From positions 2,914,001 to 2,978,000 of the forward strand of contig JALJCQ010000012.1 of the NCBI GenBank assembly GCA_023091665.1: 64,000 bases of DNA, read 5' to 3'. Below, in pieces: positions 11,903-22,385 of the stretch. The notes under the pieces are model-generated. The model did no database searches. It saw nothing but the letters and a program-made list of their open reading frames with translations, and was not told where the DNA came from. The stretch comes from Pythium myriotylum. Lineage: Eukaryota; Oomycota; Peronosporomycetes; Pythiales; Pythiaceae. The translations under genes were made by a program, and so were the position numbers. The stretch's first letter is position 1; every line of letters begins with the position of its first letter.

Positions 11903-11925
11903 CCCCCCCCCCCCCCCCCCCCCCC
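11903..11925. repeat. C homopolymer, 23 nt, at a LINE/DIRS junction
   Basis: It directly joins LINE RT coding sequence to unrelated DNA next to the DIRS-type element. The same LINE position is also followed by a C run in the third copy (17570-17603). Confidence 0.95.
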
Positions 11926-12244
11926 GGCGTGGCGAGGCGGGTGTTTGCCTGGTCGCAGGCAGATTCTAAACTGACCTACGACGATCTGGGAGACGATGCT
12001 ACTAAGAATACACGCGCGACTTTGTGACCTGGGACGATGTCACATCCTCGAGTCTGGGTATCTTATCTTCCTCGCATCTTGCCGCATCCGGAAATGGCAA
12101 CATCCTTCGGAATGTATGCTCTTTCCTCAAGCTCTCGAGCTCGGAAGTGGGGGCAAGCAAGTGTATTGCGCCTTGCCCATGTGGGCGTGGCGAGGCGGCC
12201 CCAAGATATAGAATGCCGAGGTGCGCGTGCGGGACTGGTGCGAT

Positions 12245-13273
12245 TCACACCATGCGCCTGGAGAGGTCGATTGTAGATTCCGCGGCTTGTACTGGGTAGG
12301 CTTCGTAGACCCGTGACACCCACCTTCCTAGCAACTTGATTGCGAGGCTGTCTGCTCCTCCGCTGAGCAGAGCCGTCGCGCCGCCGATTCTGATTGAGTG
12401 AGTAGAGTAATTTGCGGCAGGCACGCCGACGGCTCTGGCTGTCATCTTTAGTGCATTCGATACTGACCGGGCATCGAGGTTGTAGCATAGGTACTCGCTT
12501 GTCGTCGCCGATCGACCCAAACTCTTCTTCGCGCGCACGATGTGCTTGAGGGCGCGTACTGGACAGAGAAGCGCGTCCCCCGACGCGTGCATCGTCCGCC
12601 AAGCCCCTCGTCCGAACTGGTCGTTCTTGGCTCCTTCAAGACCAATTGTCACAGCCGTTGCCTTGTGTTCGTGGACTGGGCGGCCATGTCGATCAGAGAA
12701 GAACACATGCCGGGTCTTGAGACAGTAGAATCTCCTTTTGCTCCCGATCGCGAGGTACTCCGAGCGACGCAGCAGGAAGAAGTAGGCGAGCAGCACGCTG
12801 CCCCACAGTAGGCGTTGGCGAGGGTCGTTGAAACGAAGTGTACGGCGGAGCTGTCGCAGGAACGCGGGAGTGAGAGGCTGCTTCTTCGCCGCCGGTGTCG
12901 ACAAACGCTGGATACCTTTGAGGAGGATGTGGAGCCGCGGTCCGCAACCTACTTCGCGACCTAAATACATCCGATGAAACCAGCGAATCGCGGCCAACTT
13001 GAGCTGGATGGTCGGGTATTGATTACCACAACGGGCCGAATTCCAACCGTGCTTCCATAAATAGATGGCAAAGTAGCTGAGGCGATGGTGACACAGGGTT
13101 TCGGACGACGGGAGCCACCTTGACCAACGCATTACGTGGGCGAATTGGCACCACTGCTTCCAGTGGGCGCGGTACTTGGAGCCGGTAGACTCAGCCAGGG
13201 CGTGTCGACGGAGCATCCGGCCCAGACGGCGGAGAGATCGTCGTAAGGAGGTTGCACGGCCACCTGCGACCAA
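12245..13273 (-). CDS. Tyrosine recombinase of DIRS-type element
   Basis: This 342-residue protein probably integrates the circular cDNA of the element. It has a helical N-terminal DNA-binding part, then the catalytic signature: an arginine in FFLLRRSEYL (about residue 170), H-x-x-R in THSIRIGG (H292, R295), GRW at 316-318 and a tyrosine in VYEAY (Y323 or Y326). The length is normal for the family and the frame is unbroken. It overlaps the end of the RT-RNase H ORF by 142 bp in another frame, an arrangement known from DIRS elements. A fragment of a related enzyme lies at 476-886. Confidence 0.88.
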   Translation of the reverse strand: MVAGGRATSLRRSLRRLGRMLRRHALAESTGSKYRAHWKQWCQFAHVMRWSRWLPSSETLCHHRLSYFAIYLWKHGWNSARCGNQYPTIQLKLAAIRWFHRMYLGREVGCGPRLHILLKGIQRLSTPAAKKQPLTPAFLRQLRRTLRFNDPRQRLLWGSVLLAYFFLLRRSEYLAIGSKRRFYCLKTRHVFFSDRHGRPVHEHKATAVTIGLEGAKNDQFGRGAWRTMHASGDALLCPVRALKHIVRAKKSLGRSATTSEYLCYNLDARSVSNALKMTARAVGVPAANYSTHSIRIGGATALLSGGADSLAIKLLGRWVSRVYEAYPVQAAESTIDLSRRMV

Positions 13274-15225
13274 TCAGACGACATGTCAGCCCACGTCTTC
13301 CACAGTTTGTGAGACGAATCCCACGCGCGGGACCCCGCGTCAGCCATGGTGTTTGCCACACCAGCGATGTGCTCCGCGGCCAGTACAATACCAAACTGGA
13401 ACTCGGCAAGCGACAGTAGACGAGTGTAGAGCTGCGCGAGGGGGTGACGGCTGGATCTCTTCGAGGACCACGAGACAGCGCTAGCATTATCGATGTGGAG
13501 GCACACGACGACCGGCCTGGCGGTAGCATCATCCTGCCATGACGGTCCCCAGTGTGTGGCCGCAAGGACCGCGCTCTGAAGCTCGCGAACGTTGATTGAC
13601 CACGCCGGGTCGCGGGCCTGAATGAGTACACGCTGCTGGGCGGTGAACTGTTGACGAATGTATTCGCGACGGGTTGGCTCGAGGACACAGAGACCCGTAT
13701 CAGACGCGTCCATGAACACGTTGACCGACGCTCGGGCGACCCCTGCGAACACTTCGACTGGGATCGAGTTGAACCTGGATGGGTGATGGAGAATAGCTCT
13801 GAACCACCACAAATCTTCGACGACCGAGCTTGGGGGTCGTCGACGGCCCGACGCCAATGAGCAAGCGAAGTCGTGGACACGCTGATAGAAGGATCTTGCC
13901 GAAGGGAAACAGACCGCCACGTGGCGGAGGACACCTAATAGCTCGAGTACCTCGGTCTTGGTCACGGCGTTTGAGGTGAGCAGTGCATTCGTGCGGGCGA
14001 GGGCCTTGGCCAGCTTCGCTGGTGGTATCGACACTGTACCGCGTGCTGTGTCCCACAGCAGGCCGAGAGCCTTTCCGTGGGTGTTCCAGTCCGTGAACTT
14101 GTGTTCGTTAACTGCTGCTGGTCCTAGGACTCGAAGCATGGCGTATCGAAGCGCGATGTTGGCGTCGTGGCAGCGCGACCCTGAGTCGGCCTCGACGCAC
14201 GTGTGATCATCACACCAGACGTTTCCGACGAACGGGGAGGGATCCAGATTCGCGCGCTCCGGCATGCAAGCCTCGTAGAGTGTGTTGATTACAGTCGCGG
14301 CGAGTGAGTAAAATGCTGGTGATCCGCACCAACCGAATCCACACGCGAGGTCAATAACGAGGCAGTCGTCAAAAATGAAAGCGAACATGTGTACCGCTTC
14401 TGCGTTCATCGGCACGTGCCGGAACGCGCTGGAGACGTCTCCAAGCATGAGAAGAATGACTGCCGTTGGGAACTGGGTGCGAAGAAAATGGAGCCTGCGG
14501 GCGATGTCGACCGGAGGGTTGTAAGAAATCTCAGGGAAGTTATCTCGCAAAGTGAAATCGTTGACCGAGCTCTTGGGTGGGTACGAGTAGTCATTGATGA
14601 GGCGGATGTCGATCCCTTGCGGAGAACGCTTCTCAACCGCGCCGAGGGGGCTGGTGAATATTTCTGGCCATTGTGTGAGAAGAGACTTGTCCAAGATGAG
14701 GTAGCGCCCGTCTGCCACACCTTGTTTAATATGACGGCGAATGGCGTCGGGGTTGGCGAGCGCCGAGCGATGGTTGGGGGGTCGGCCACGTTGCCTGATT
14801 GCTCTCGAGCTGGACCACTCCGGACGCACACCGTGACGAACGATCGCGTTCCAACGTCGGACAATGTCCGCCTGCTGCGTAGAGGTCCAGGTGCCGGTGA
14901 TCTCAAGCAAGTGTTTGTTTGGGCGGGCGTCCTCCTGTGTCTCACCGCGGAAAAGGCGAACAAAGTTGAGAAGTGACAGCGCAGATCGCCGTGCGAACGT
15001 TGACATCGCATCGACGTAGGCCGCGTCGAGACCGACCGCTTCACGGTCGAAGACAGGCAGACACACTCCGTAGCGTGCTGCAACGTCGAGCACGTGCTCA
15101 GACGTCTGGCGAACAGAGGTCTCGTACAGAGACGCGCGAAGTCGACTCTCTCGCGCAAGCCGAACATGTAGGCGACATGGCAGGGTGTCGCATTGGGACG
15201 AGATGGTGGCCACAGGCCCGGGCAT
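13132..15225 (-). CDS. Reverse transcriptase-RNase H of DIRS-type element
   Basis: This 697-residue protein copies the element RNA into DNA. RT motifs include SPLGAVEKR, DIRLINDYSYP, MLGDVSSAFRHVPM (first catalytic Asp) and VWCDDHTC (the DD pair, as in DIRS where xDD is not YMDD). RNase H follows with VFMDASD, NVRELQSAV, HIDNASAVSW and a terminal DAGSR. No stop or frameshift interrupts it. The gag ORF ends 36 bases upstream, and the recombinase ORF overlaps its end. It has the length and motif set of an intact enzyme, although I cannot test activity. Confidence 0.88.
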   Translation of the reverse strand: MPGPVATISSQCDTLPCRLHVRLARESRLRASLYETSVRQTSEHVLDVAARYGVCLPVFDREAVGLDAAYVDAMSTFARRSALSLLNFVRLFRGETQEDARPNKHLLEITGTWTSTQQADIVRRWNAIVRHGVRPEWSSSRAIRQRGRPPNHRSALANPDAIRRHIKQGVADGRYLILDKSLLTQWPEIFTSPLGAVEKRSPQGIDIRLINDYSYPPKSSVNDFTLRDNFPEISYNPPVDIARRLHFLRTQFPTAVILLMLGDVSSAFRHVPMNAEAVHMFAFIFDDCLVIDLACGFGWCGSPAFYSLAATVINTLYEACMPERANLDPSPFVGNVWCDDHTCVEADSGSRCHDANIALRYAMLRVLGPAAVNEHKFTDWNTHGKALGLLWDTARGTVSIPPAKLAKALARTNALLTSNAVTKTEVLELLGVLRHVAVCFPSARSFYQRVHDFACSLASGRRRPPSSVVEDLWWFRAILHHPSRFNSIPVEVFAGVARASVNVFMDASDTGLCVLEPTRREYIRQQFTAQQRVLIQARDPAWSINVRELQSAVLAATHWGPSWQDDATARPVVVCLHIDNASAVSWSSKRSSRHPLAQLYTRLLSLAEFQFGIVLAAEHIAGVANTMADAGSRAWDSSHKLWKTWADMSSDWSQVAVQPPYDDLSAVWAGCSVDTPWLSLPAPSTAPTGSSGANSPT

Positions 15226-15261
15226 AGAGGCCGACGGCGCAGCGCTAGACCACGTGGGTAG

Positions 15262-17133
15262 TCATAGGTTCGAAAATCCCTCGCCGAGACCGCCGTATCG
15301 GCTCGTGATTAGTGCAATGGCTTCCGCAGACAGCTTGGTGGTGGGCCTGAAGTGACCCCTTTGCGAGTGAAAACAGCCACCCGAGCCGTCACCGGTACAG
15401 CCTACTTTGGATACATACTTCATGCACAGCGACTTCCCTCCGGAACGAGGGAGTCCAGCAAGCACCTGGGTAGGAATAGACGATTCCGTCCGCGGTCGTT
15501 GTCGTCGACGGTCGCCACTAAGCGCGGCTTTGTTTGGGTTGCCGCCAACGCCCTGTGCGCTGGTCTGCGTGCGTCGCAGGTCTTCCAAACGTGTCAACCC
15601 GTCGTCGAACCACTTGAATTCATCGAGGACGGAACGCGCGTGTGCCATGGACTGAGAGGCAAGAATACTGCGAAACTTGCCAAACTTCTTGGTGATCCAG
15701 AAGGCCACGTGGTCCCATCCCTTAGCGTCTAAATCATTGATGCGCGTGTATCGGTCGACAAACTTCGTTGCCGTTGCGATCAACTGGTTGATATCACTGT
15801 TGTAGAAGTAGTGCCCAAACATCGAGAGGGAGCGTAGGGCACCAGCGACGTCCGCGCGCGAGTTCGCCGCTGGTGGACTCGCGAGCTTATTGCGCTCTGA
15901 GAAATCCGTCATATTCACCCCCCGCGCTTGGGCGTCGAGCTCCATGGACTCATCTAACTCTTTGCAGTGCATGAGATGCGTGCCGCGGTTGAACGCGAAT
16001 TCCCATAGACCGCGGAGCACAGGCGGGGCCCCCAAGAAAGTGACAACATCGGGCATTTGCTGTATCAGTTCGAGTAGCATCTGAGGGTTCGTACCTGGGA
16101 GCTGCCGCTTGGCGACGAGCTTGTGCCCAGCTTGCTGCGTGGGCGATGGTCGGAACTCGACGCGACCAGAAGGCGTAGGTCGGGGACCCAAGGAGGAAAC
16201 TGAGCTTGTGACAGAGCTATCACTGTCGGCTCGCACTCGCCGACGCTTGGTCAAGGGACGGTTCTGTCGCTTGATGTCTTCCACATCGTCCTCATCCGTT
16301 CCGAACAGGAGGCTGTCGGCGTCTGCACCGTTGTCATCGTTCTCGATTGCAGTCCGGAAGGAGCGCGCGCTGGACGCGGGTGAATACGGCTCGTCGCGTT
16401 GGTGTTTGGGAACCTGTCGGGTGTCCGACGACGAAGGTGGTGAGGACGATACTTGAGGATCCGTGTACACGTCACTGGCGTTTCGTTTGCGTGAACCTGT
16501 CGTGCAATCTATTATATGTTGTCGCCGCACCGACACGACAGTCAGGTCGTGCGGGCGCAAAAGTGGGACGCGCTCGTTCGGAGCGAATGGGACCGACAGC
16601 ATGTTGGCGATAGTTTTGGGCAACGTCGCGCGCTTAGACTTGTAGGCGGCAATCGCTTTATTTTGCTGGTCAAGGAGCTCCAGAGCGTTGACAATGGCGA
16701 TGTTGACGCCAGCCCCAACTTGGATGGCGTAGTTCAGTAGGTCGAGCTTGATCAGGCGCAGAGGATCGAGTGGTATGGTGGTGGTCTCTGTGCCGTAGCG
16801 AACACGCAGAGACGCTAGGGACTCAGCGACGTGGTACCCGGTGACGACGCCGTAGGCCCATTCGTCTATGTGAGACCCGCTGGGGTGGGCGAACGCGACA
16901 GGCAGGCCCACGTACGACCCCGGCCACAGCTCGGACTCGCTATCGTCGACCACTCTGTGCCGAAGCTTGTCGAGGGGGATGGAAAACTCGGAGTCGGAGT
17001 CGACATTGGGGCCCACAGCGTGGACGGTCGCCAGGTCCGCAGACGTGCGGACGACACGGACATATGTCAGAACTTTTAGGGCCGGAGCCTGGGCCGGACC
17101 GATGAAGGCGAGTGTGCCGCGAGTGATTGGCAT
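15262..17133 (-). CDS. Putative gag of DIRS-type element
   Basis: The open frame extends upstream to 17481, but bases beyond about 17160 belong to LINE sequence, so I take the ATG at 17133 (MPITRGTLAF) as the likely start, giving about 623 residues. The middle is serine/acid rich and basic (KRRRVRADSDSSVTSSVSS). The C-terminal third is helical and ends with a cysteine/histidine cluster (CMKYVSKVGC...CFHSQRGH) that could bind zinc in a CCCH-like way. Position upstream of the RT supports a gag role, that is RNA packaging. The sequence itself is not diagnostic. Confidence 0.65.
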   Translation of the reverse strand: MPITRGTLAFIGPAQAPALKVLTYVRVVRTSADLATVHAVGPNVDSDSEFSIPLDKLRHRVVDDSESELWPGSYVGLPVAFAHPSGSHIDEWAYGVVTGYHVAESLASLRVRYGTETTTIPLDPLRLIKLDLLNYAIQVGAGVNIAIVNALELLDQQNKAIAAYKSKRATLPKTIANMLSVPFAPNERVPLLRPHDLTVVSVRRQHIIDCTTGSRKRNASDVYTDPQVSSSPPSSSDTRQVPKHQRDEPYSPASSARSFRTAIENDDNGADADSLLFGTDEDDVEDIKRQNRPLTKRRRVRADSDSSVTSSVSSLGPRPTPSGRVEFRPSPTQQAGHKLVAKRQLPGTNPQMLLELIQQMPDVVTFLGAPPVLRGLWEFAFNRGTHLMHCKELDESMELDAQARGVNMTDFSERNKLASPPAANSRADVAGALRSLSMFGHYFYNSDINQLIATATKFVDRYTRINDLDAKGWDHVAFWITKKFGKFRSILASQSMAHARSVLDEFKWFDDGLTRLEDLRRTQTSAQGVGGNPNKAALSGDRRRQRPRTESSIPTQVLAGLPRSGGKSLCMKYVSKVGCTGDGSGGCFHSQRGHFRPTTKLSAEAIALITSRYGGLGEGFSNL

Positions 17134-17159
17134 GGCACAGACCGATGGAATATCGCTTT

Positions 17160-17283
17160 GATGCGGCGACAGATAATCTTGGACTGCTGGGGGGATGCCC
17201 TTGAGGACTACGAGGGAGATGGCCTCGCGGATGCTGTTCAGGAGGACGATTGGACGGAGACTTGAACATGAGCCCGGGGGCTT
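17160..17283 (-). pseudogene. Fragment of a second LINE reverse transcriptase
   Basis: On the minus strand, just upstream of the DIRS gag, the reading KPPGSCSSLRPIVLLNSIRE continues into VLKGIPPAVQDYLSPHQS. This is the RPI-LLN...YLS..QSG block common to non-LTR RTs, truncated where DIRS sequence begins. It suggests that the DIRS element sits inside a minus-strand LINE remnant, itself inside the plus-strand LINE. I did not find the continuation on the other side. Confidence 0.6.
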
Positions 17284-17286
17284 GTT

Positions 17287-17566
17287 CGTACGGTACAGGA
17301 CGCCTCGCTTGCAACGACACTCCTCATCGACAGAGCGCGGCGCCACAAACAACCGGTCTACCTCATCAGCAAGGACTGTGAGAAGTGCTACGACCGAATA
17401 CCGCGATGGGTGATGACATATGCCTATCAGCGGCTGGGTGCAACGACACTCCTCATCGACAGAGCGCGGCGCCACAAACAACCGGTCTACCTCATCAGCA
17501 AGGACTGTGAGAAGTGCTACGACCGAATACCGCGATGGGTGATGACATATGCCTATCAGCGGCTGG

Positions 17567-17569
<3 letters not shown>
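17287..17569 (+). repeat. Two further tandem copies of a LINE RT segment
   Basis: Bases 17287-17440 repeat 11750-11902, and 17441-17569 repeat about 11774-11902, nearly identically by eye, so the CYDRIPRWVM coding block occurs three times in the window. The two copies here are directly abutted. The second runs into the 34-nt C tract. Confidence 0.9.

Positions 17570-17603
<34 letters not shown>
17570..17603. repeat. C homopolymer, 34 nt
   Basis: This is the longest homopolymer in the window. It lies inside LINE RT coding sequence, between RLG and VLLRILTAFL. Confidence 0.95.
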
Positions 17604-17606
<3 letters not shown>

Positions 17607-19152
17607 CCTCCTCCGGATCCTTACGGCCTTTCTGTCGGCTGGAGCTATTGACGTCCGGACGGATTTTGGGTGGGTAGCGACAGAGCTGCGCGAATTCGGG
17701 CTCGGCCAGGGGTCAGCCCTCTCCGTCGGGCACATCAGCTACTCCTGGGATGTGTTATTAGAGTGACAAGCCCTAGGCCCAGGAGCGGTCCAGCCTAGAC
17801 ACTCACAAGAAGGGCAGGCGACTCCAATTACATCAATCGTGTTAGTGGACGATATTGTGGAAGTTGGAACATCGCATGCAGCCATCAGCCACAGAGCCAG
17901 CGTGTCAAAGACTTTCAGGGGGATTACCGGTACGGGGGGGGGGGGGGGGCGAAGTCTTTTCTGCTCAGCGTCAGACCAGGGCGATCACGACCAGAGCCAC
18001 CGGTGATGTTGGCGGACGGAAAGAGCATGCCAAGGGACATGGCGTACACCAGCCCTCACTGCGGGTTCAAGCATCTGGGAATTATCCAAAGCTCTACCAA
18101 CATGTGGAATAACACGATTGATCCACTCTGGCGACGCTTGAAGATGGAAGCGCACCGCATCTGCAAGGCAAAACCGACTTCCCGCGAGCTCCGTTACATT
18201 GTTCAGTGCGTCTGGCTCCCAAGGCTGACGTATCGCACCAAACTGAGCTCAGTTATCTCGCGCACGTCCCATGTCGACAAGTTGGTTCGGCGTGATGCGC
18301 GCCAAGTTCTACGGCTTCCGCTAAGCACGACGACGTACCTTTTTCACGACCCAGATTTTGGACTCGGCCTACACTGCTTCGAAGACTCCTGCTAGGCGTC
18401 GCGCGTAAAGATAGCCATCAAATTGCTCAACACTCCGCACGTCCCCGCTCACCACTTGCTTTTAGAGGCGCTAGAGGACTACCAGAAGCTGGCAGGTTTG
18501 ACGTCTCATCCATTGGCTAGACCGATGATGCCGCCGAGTCACCTCCAAGGATGGGCAGTCGACACGATCCGGGCTGCTGCGGCGCTCGGAATCAACGTGG
18601 ACGTAGAATGGACCAACCCGGTGGAATGCACATTGACCCGCCCGGCCGGTCGTTATGGCAGGAACTGTCAGTATCAGACCAGAGACAGCTCCTCCGCCTC
18701 AATGTTGCGTGTCGAACGAAGCTCAGGTTCGTGGATGATCTCGTGGATCGCTGGGGCCACCGTATGCTCTCATGTGAAGAGCTCTCAGGCCGTCATCATT
18801 GGTCCCAAAAAATGCGAGGTGGATGTTACCGTATAGAACCAGCTCTCCGTGCAGCGCTGTGTGTCGGCGACACGGACCGACTCAGCGACCCGGTTGGTCG
18901 CATCTACCACCCCACCGCCCATCTCCGCATGGCAACAATCGCGGTAGCGCCAGGCGCATTCTTCCTGGTCAGACAGTTCGAGGAGGTACTCGATGAACGG
19001 GTGACGCAATTGATAAGATGTGTGTGGGCGTGTGTGTACCAAGTGGGAGACGTGTGATAGTCTACTCTTGTTGCATCCAACGCATCGGGGATGCAACAAG
19101 AGTAGACGAACACGGCAACGGTGACCTCATCTCGGTGCAATGGTGGCACGAA
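17604..19152 (+). pseudogene. LINE reverse transcriptase, C-terminal part and connection domain
   Basis: RT resumes with LLRILTAFLSAGAIDV and the GQGSALS block. A VDD catalytic pair follows at about 17842 (VLVDDIVEVG), then CGFKHLGI (the thumb-proximal block) near 18060 and a helical region to 18395. Frame changes occur near 17766, 17934 (a 16-nt G run), 18395 and 18836. Downstream to 19152 the open frames 18423-18836 and 18551-19057 carry a connection region without clear motifs. The gene is then split by hAT-1 at 19153. Catalytic residues are still visible but the reading frame is destroyed. Confidence 0.75.
19060..19107. repeat. Perfect 19-bp inverted repeat (10-nt loop) in the LINE
   Basis: Positions 19060-19078 are the exact reverse complement of 19089-19107 (arm begins GTCTACTCTTG). 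It could form a strong hairpin, or reflect a small fold-back copying error. Confidence 0.9.
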
Positions 19153-21378
19153 CAGGGGTTCCGAATAAATAAAGCCCAGAACATAATTTTCTAGGGGTGA
19201 TCACCAATAATTTATTGTTCCAAAAAAGTGCTGGATTATGCATAATTTATTTTGACTCCGAGCCCCGAAGAATTATTTAGTCCTCCATCCCTTCTGCCCC
19301 TCCTATCTCTCATCGCCCCGCCTACCAATCACATGCTCAATCTTTAAGATTCCGCCAATCGGAGCTGTTTTGTGCTTCCTGAGCCAATCAATGGGCTCGA
19401 AACGAACCTGCCGCACCTCGGGGACCATTGGTAAGTTCTCGTCATCGACTTTCGTTCTCATTTTCCAACTTATTCAACCATGGACAACCTTCTCGTCGCT
19501 CCCCGACCTCCACCACCATTCTCACCGGAGCAGATCGCTCGCTTTTTCTTTCGCCCCGCCGTCGACGACACTGGCGCTCGCACTGGTGACGCACGTACCG
19601 CCAGGCCGTTGGACGCGGCTATTCCAACCTCGTTGCCCATGTGCGTGCACAGCACTCTGGGTTTGAGTCCCAGATGCGTGCGGCCAGCGCCGGCCAAACG
19701 GGATCCGTTCTCTCATGGGTGTCCCAGAAGGCCCAGGACCGCTTTGGGTGGATCTCTTGGATTGTTGAAGAGAACCTCCCATTGTCGTTCTGTGAGAGGG
19801 AAGCAACGAGGCGGTAAGAACGAATATTTCTTTGTGCAATTCATTAATTGACGGGTTATTCTGTACGCAACAGCAACACCAGACTTGCGCCGGTCTCGGT
19901 CGACACCTTGCGCACCAATATCCTCGACTTGGCGACAGCAGTCGAACGAGTTATTGCGGCCGAACTCCCCGCCAAATTCGGCATCATATTTGACGGGTGG
20001 ACCCACGACAACGAGCACTATCTCGCTCTCTTTGCGTCCTACGAGGTCAAAGGGATGGTGCGTACCCCCCTGCTCTCCATTGCCCCGATCATCGAGCAGC
20101 CCGATGAGGATCACAGCGCGGAGAGCCACGTCAACGCAATCAGGGAGGTTCTCGGCTACTACGGAAAGGAGGTGTCGCAGTGCATTTTTCTTGTAGGGGA
20201 CAACTGCTCTGTTAACAAGAAACTGGCACGGCTCATGAGTGTACCGCTCGTGGGCTGTGCCAGCCACCGCCTGAATCTCGCTGTTCGTCTTCTGACAGAC
20301 GAGGTTGAGACTGCTCTCAACACGGTGCAGCAGCTCATGATCAAACTTCGCACTCTCAACCAAGCCGCCCGACTCAGGTGGGTCTGCCAATTGTTTTCTG
20401 ACTCTTCAGTTGTATTCTAATTATTTTCTGACTCCTCAAACTGATTCTAATTATTGTGTTCGAAAATTGCACATTAGGTTTCGAACTCGGTTGCATCCTG
20501 TGCTACGCCAGGACACACGATGGGGGTCGACGTTCCTCATGGTTCTACGGTACTTTGAGTTGCTCGAACACCTCGATCGCAATGACGACTCCATAGCGGA
20601 GCTTCTGCCGAAGCCAGCTATGAACCGTAAGCTCCGCGCCTTGCTTGACCAACTCAAAAATATTGAGTCTGTGTCGAAGCGCATTCAAGATCAATCTGTG
20701 ACGATGTGGGAGGTGCGGACACTATTTGACGCGCTGACACAGCAGTTCCCCCAGTTTGACGAGTACCTCAGTGAGTATCTGTGCACGATGAATCCCAACC
20801 ACGAATCTAATAGGTCCACGTATCGCGTTCTGTAGGCGCCAACGCCGACATCGTTTGCGACGCTGCCTACGAGTCAGCCATTGTAAAGCTGCAAAGCGGT
20901 CGACAGGTCCTCACTTGTGCCGAGAAGGCCGCGATGCAGCTCCACACCGCCCCACGGTCGACTGACGTGGAGGCCGACGACGATCTCAGCTTCGCCGAAC
21001 GAGCCATCAAGAGAGCCCGTCGTGCCGACCAAGGTGTCGTCTACGACTTGGTTGCTGCCGTCGTTTCGACATCCAATGTCGCCGAGCGGCTCTTCAGCAC
21101 GGCCAGAGCTGTGGTTGGCCTCGGCCGTCACAGTCTGTGCCCGGTACTTCTCCAGGCCTTGTTGGTGCTGAAGACCAACCGTCAATACTGGGGGGTCGAT
21201 CTCGTGCACCAGTGTCTCGAGGAACAACGTGGATGACGAGCGATTACTACAGTAGTATGCACTAGTGGTATGCGTTGGATGTGATGCATTATTGATGGGT
21301 GCTGCATGAGGAACTGACTGCATAATGTATTTTGGATTGGAATTTCCCTACTTTGAATATGCATATTCGGAACCCCTG
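19153..21378 (+). mobile_element. hAT-1: complete hAT DNA transposon
   Basis: Terminal inverted repeats are 15 bp (CAGGGGTTCCGAATA and its exact complement at the right end). Flanking bases are GGCACGAA at 19145-19152 and 21379-21386, a perfect 8-bp target duplication, diagnostic of hAT. The element is 2226 bp and encodes one spliced transposase. It interrupts the LINE. Perfect duplication and TIRs with a nearly intact gene point to a young insertion. Confidence 0.95.
19480..21236 (+). CDS. hAT transposase, four exons
   Basis: This enzyme cuts and pastes hAT-1. Exons inferred from frame and GT-AG sites are 19480-19813, 19874-20377, 20478-20770 and 20836-21236. All three joins keep the frame, for example across TRR/NTRLAP and RLR/FRTRL. 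Exon 1 carries a BED-like finger end (HVRAQH). Exon 2 has the RNase H-fold start FGIIFDGWTHDNEHY, FLVGDNCSVN and GCASHRLNLA. Exon 4 ends with the hAT dimerisation region (NVAERLFSTAR). One frameshift is needed near 19595 in exon 1 to join MDNLLVAP... to the BED segment; it could be an error. Apart from that lesion the gene looks complete. Confidence 0.85.
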
Positions 21379-21386
21379 GGCACGAA

Positions 21387-22385
21387 CGTACGCACAATAG
21401 TGGGGTCTGGACGGAGCGCCCCGAAGGGATCGGAGAAGAATTCGCGGATGTTGTACTACCTATCTCGGTCACACCAGTAGGCCCACGTACCAGACCTATG
21501 ACTAGGGTGCTTTTATGGCAAGACACGACACTACGAGGTATGCGTGACCCGAACGACCGTACGTTGATCGACACGGCCTTTCAGCTTTCTCGCGCGCGGC
21601 GTCAAGGGCGGCTGAGAGCCGATTCAAGCCGGGTCTGCGTGGGCTGCAACCGGTTACGAGACATCACGTTTTGCCCTGTCTGTGCAAGCTGGCACCACCC
21701 AGAATGCGTTCGGTGCGACAGGGCAGCAGGAACCAGAGATAGTCACGTCGCGTGGATGAGCCGTGTACAGACGAGTGGCGATGACGTTACGCTAGAACCC
21801 ATCGACCGGGCCGCAGGAGACGGCAGTGTACGAGCCGGAGGTACACCTGAAGCAACCGGATCATGGGCTCTTAAATCCCCATTGACATGCGTCATTGGTC
21901 AGGCAAGAGTCCACTGGTGAGATGTCACATCCACCCGCTGTGAATTGCTAGCGCTCATTGAAGGCGTCGCCGCGTCGGGTGACGCGAACGAGTAAGTGTG
22001 CGACAATCAGGCGGTTATTCAACTCCTCACTGGGGTTAATGATATAGTTACAGGGCACCGGCAGCACCACATCAAGCACAGCAGCAAGCATCGCTGTGAG
22101 CTCCGCAGCCTGATCCAGCTCATGCGCCCTGGCGGGACATTCCGTGCGGTGTGGGTACGATCCCACGATGAACACATCGCCTCCGAGGATGGTGTTCTAA
22201 ATGAGCACCGCCAGGCACTAGCATTGGCCGACCGCCTGGCAGGATCTGGACACGCACCACGTGAAGAAGGGCAGTGCAACGACAGGATCGCGTGGGACTG
22301 GGCTACTCTAGTTGACACCGACGGCCGACCCGTGGTTGGTGCTACGAAGCTCTTTCTCCTCGCCTGTGCTCCAGACCAGTAGCGC
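21387..22385 (+). pseudogene. LINE C-terminal region: zinc-binding segment and RNase H
   Basis: The LINE continues after hAT-1. A cysteine/histidine cluster near 21640-21720 (CVGCNRLRDITFCPVCASWHH) looks like a RING/PHD-type zinc site. RNase H follows: the CELLALIEG motif near 21943 provides the Glu, VCDNQAVIQLL near 21998 the second Asp, and HRQALALADRLAG near 22208 the late motif. A stop (TAA near 21994) and a frame change break the domain. Other LINEs place RNase H after RT to remove template RNA. Downstream to about 22690 I see only a low-information tail. Confidence 0.7.

Larger units (their letters stand above)
11931..17160 (-). mobile_element. DIRS-order tyrosine-recombinase retrotransposon
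   Basis: Three long minus-strand ORFs in the order gag (15262-17133), RT-RNase H (13132-15225) and tyrosine recombinase (12245-13273) define a DIRS-order element, which integrates by recombinase instead of a DDE integrase. Such elements make no target duplication, and none is seen. About 300 bp of non-coding DNA follows the recombinase; it holds a 14-bp direct repeat (GCGTGGCGAGGCGG near 11930 and 12185) that may belong to the terminal repeat system. I could not align the left end with the right end, so the terminal repeats and exact limits are unresolved. Confidence 0.8.

Noticed and set aside
15262..17481. Gag start at 17481 in the DIRS-type element
   Set aside because: The first ~110 codons are the antisense of duplicated LINE sequence and a LINE RT fragment; the ATG at 17133 is the first inside DIRS-specific DNA.
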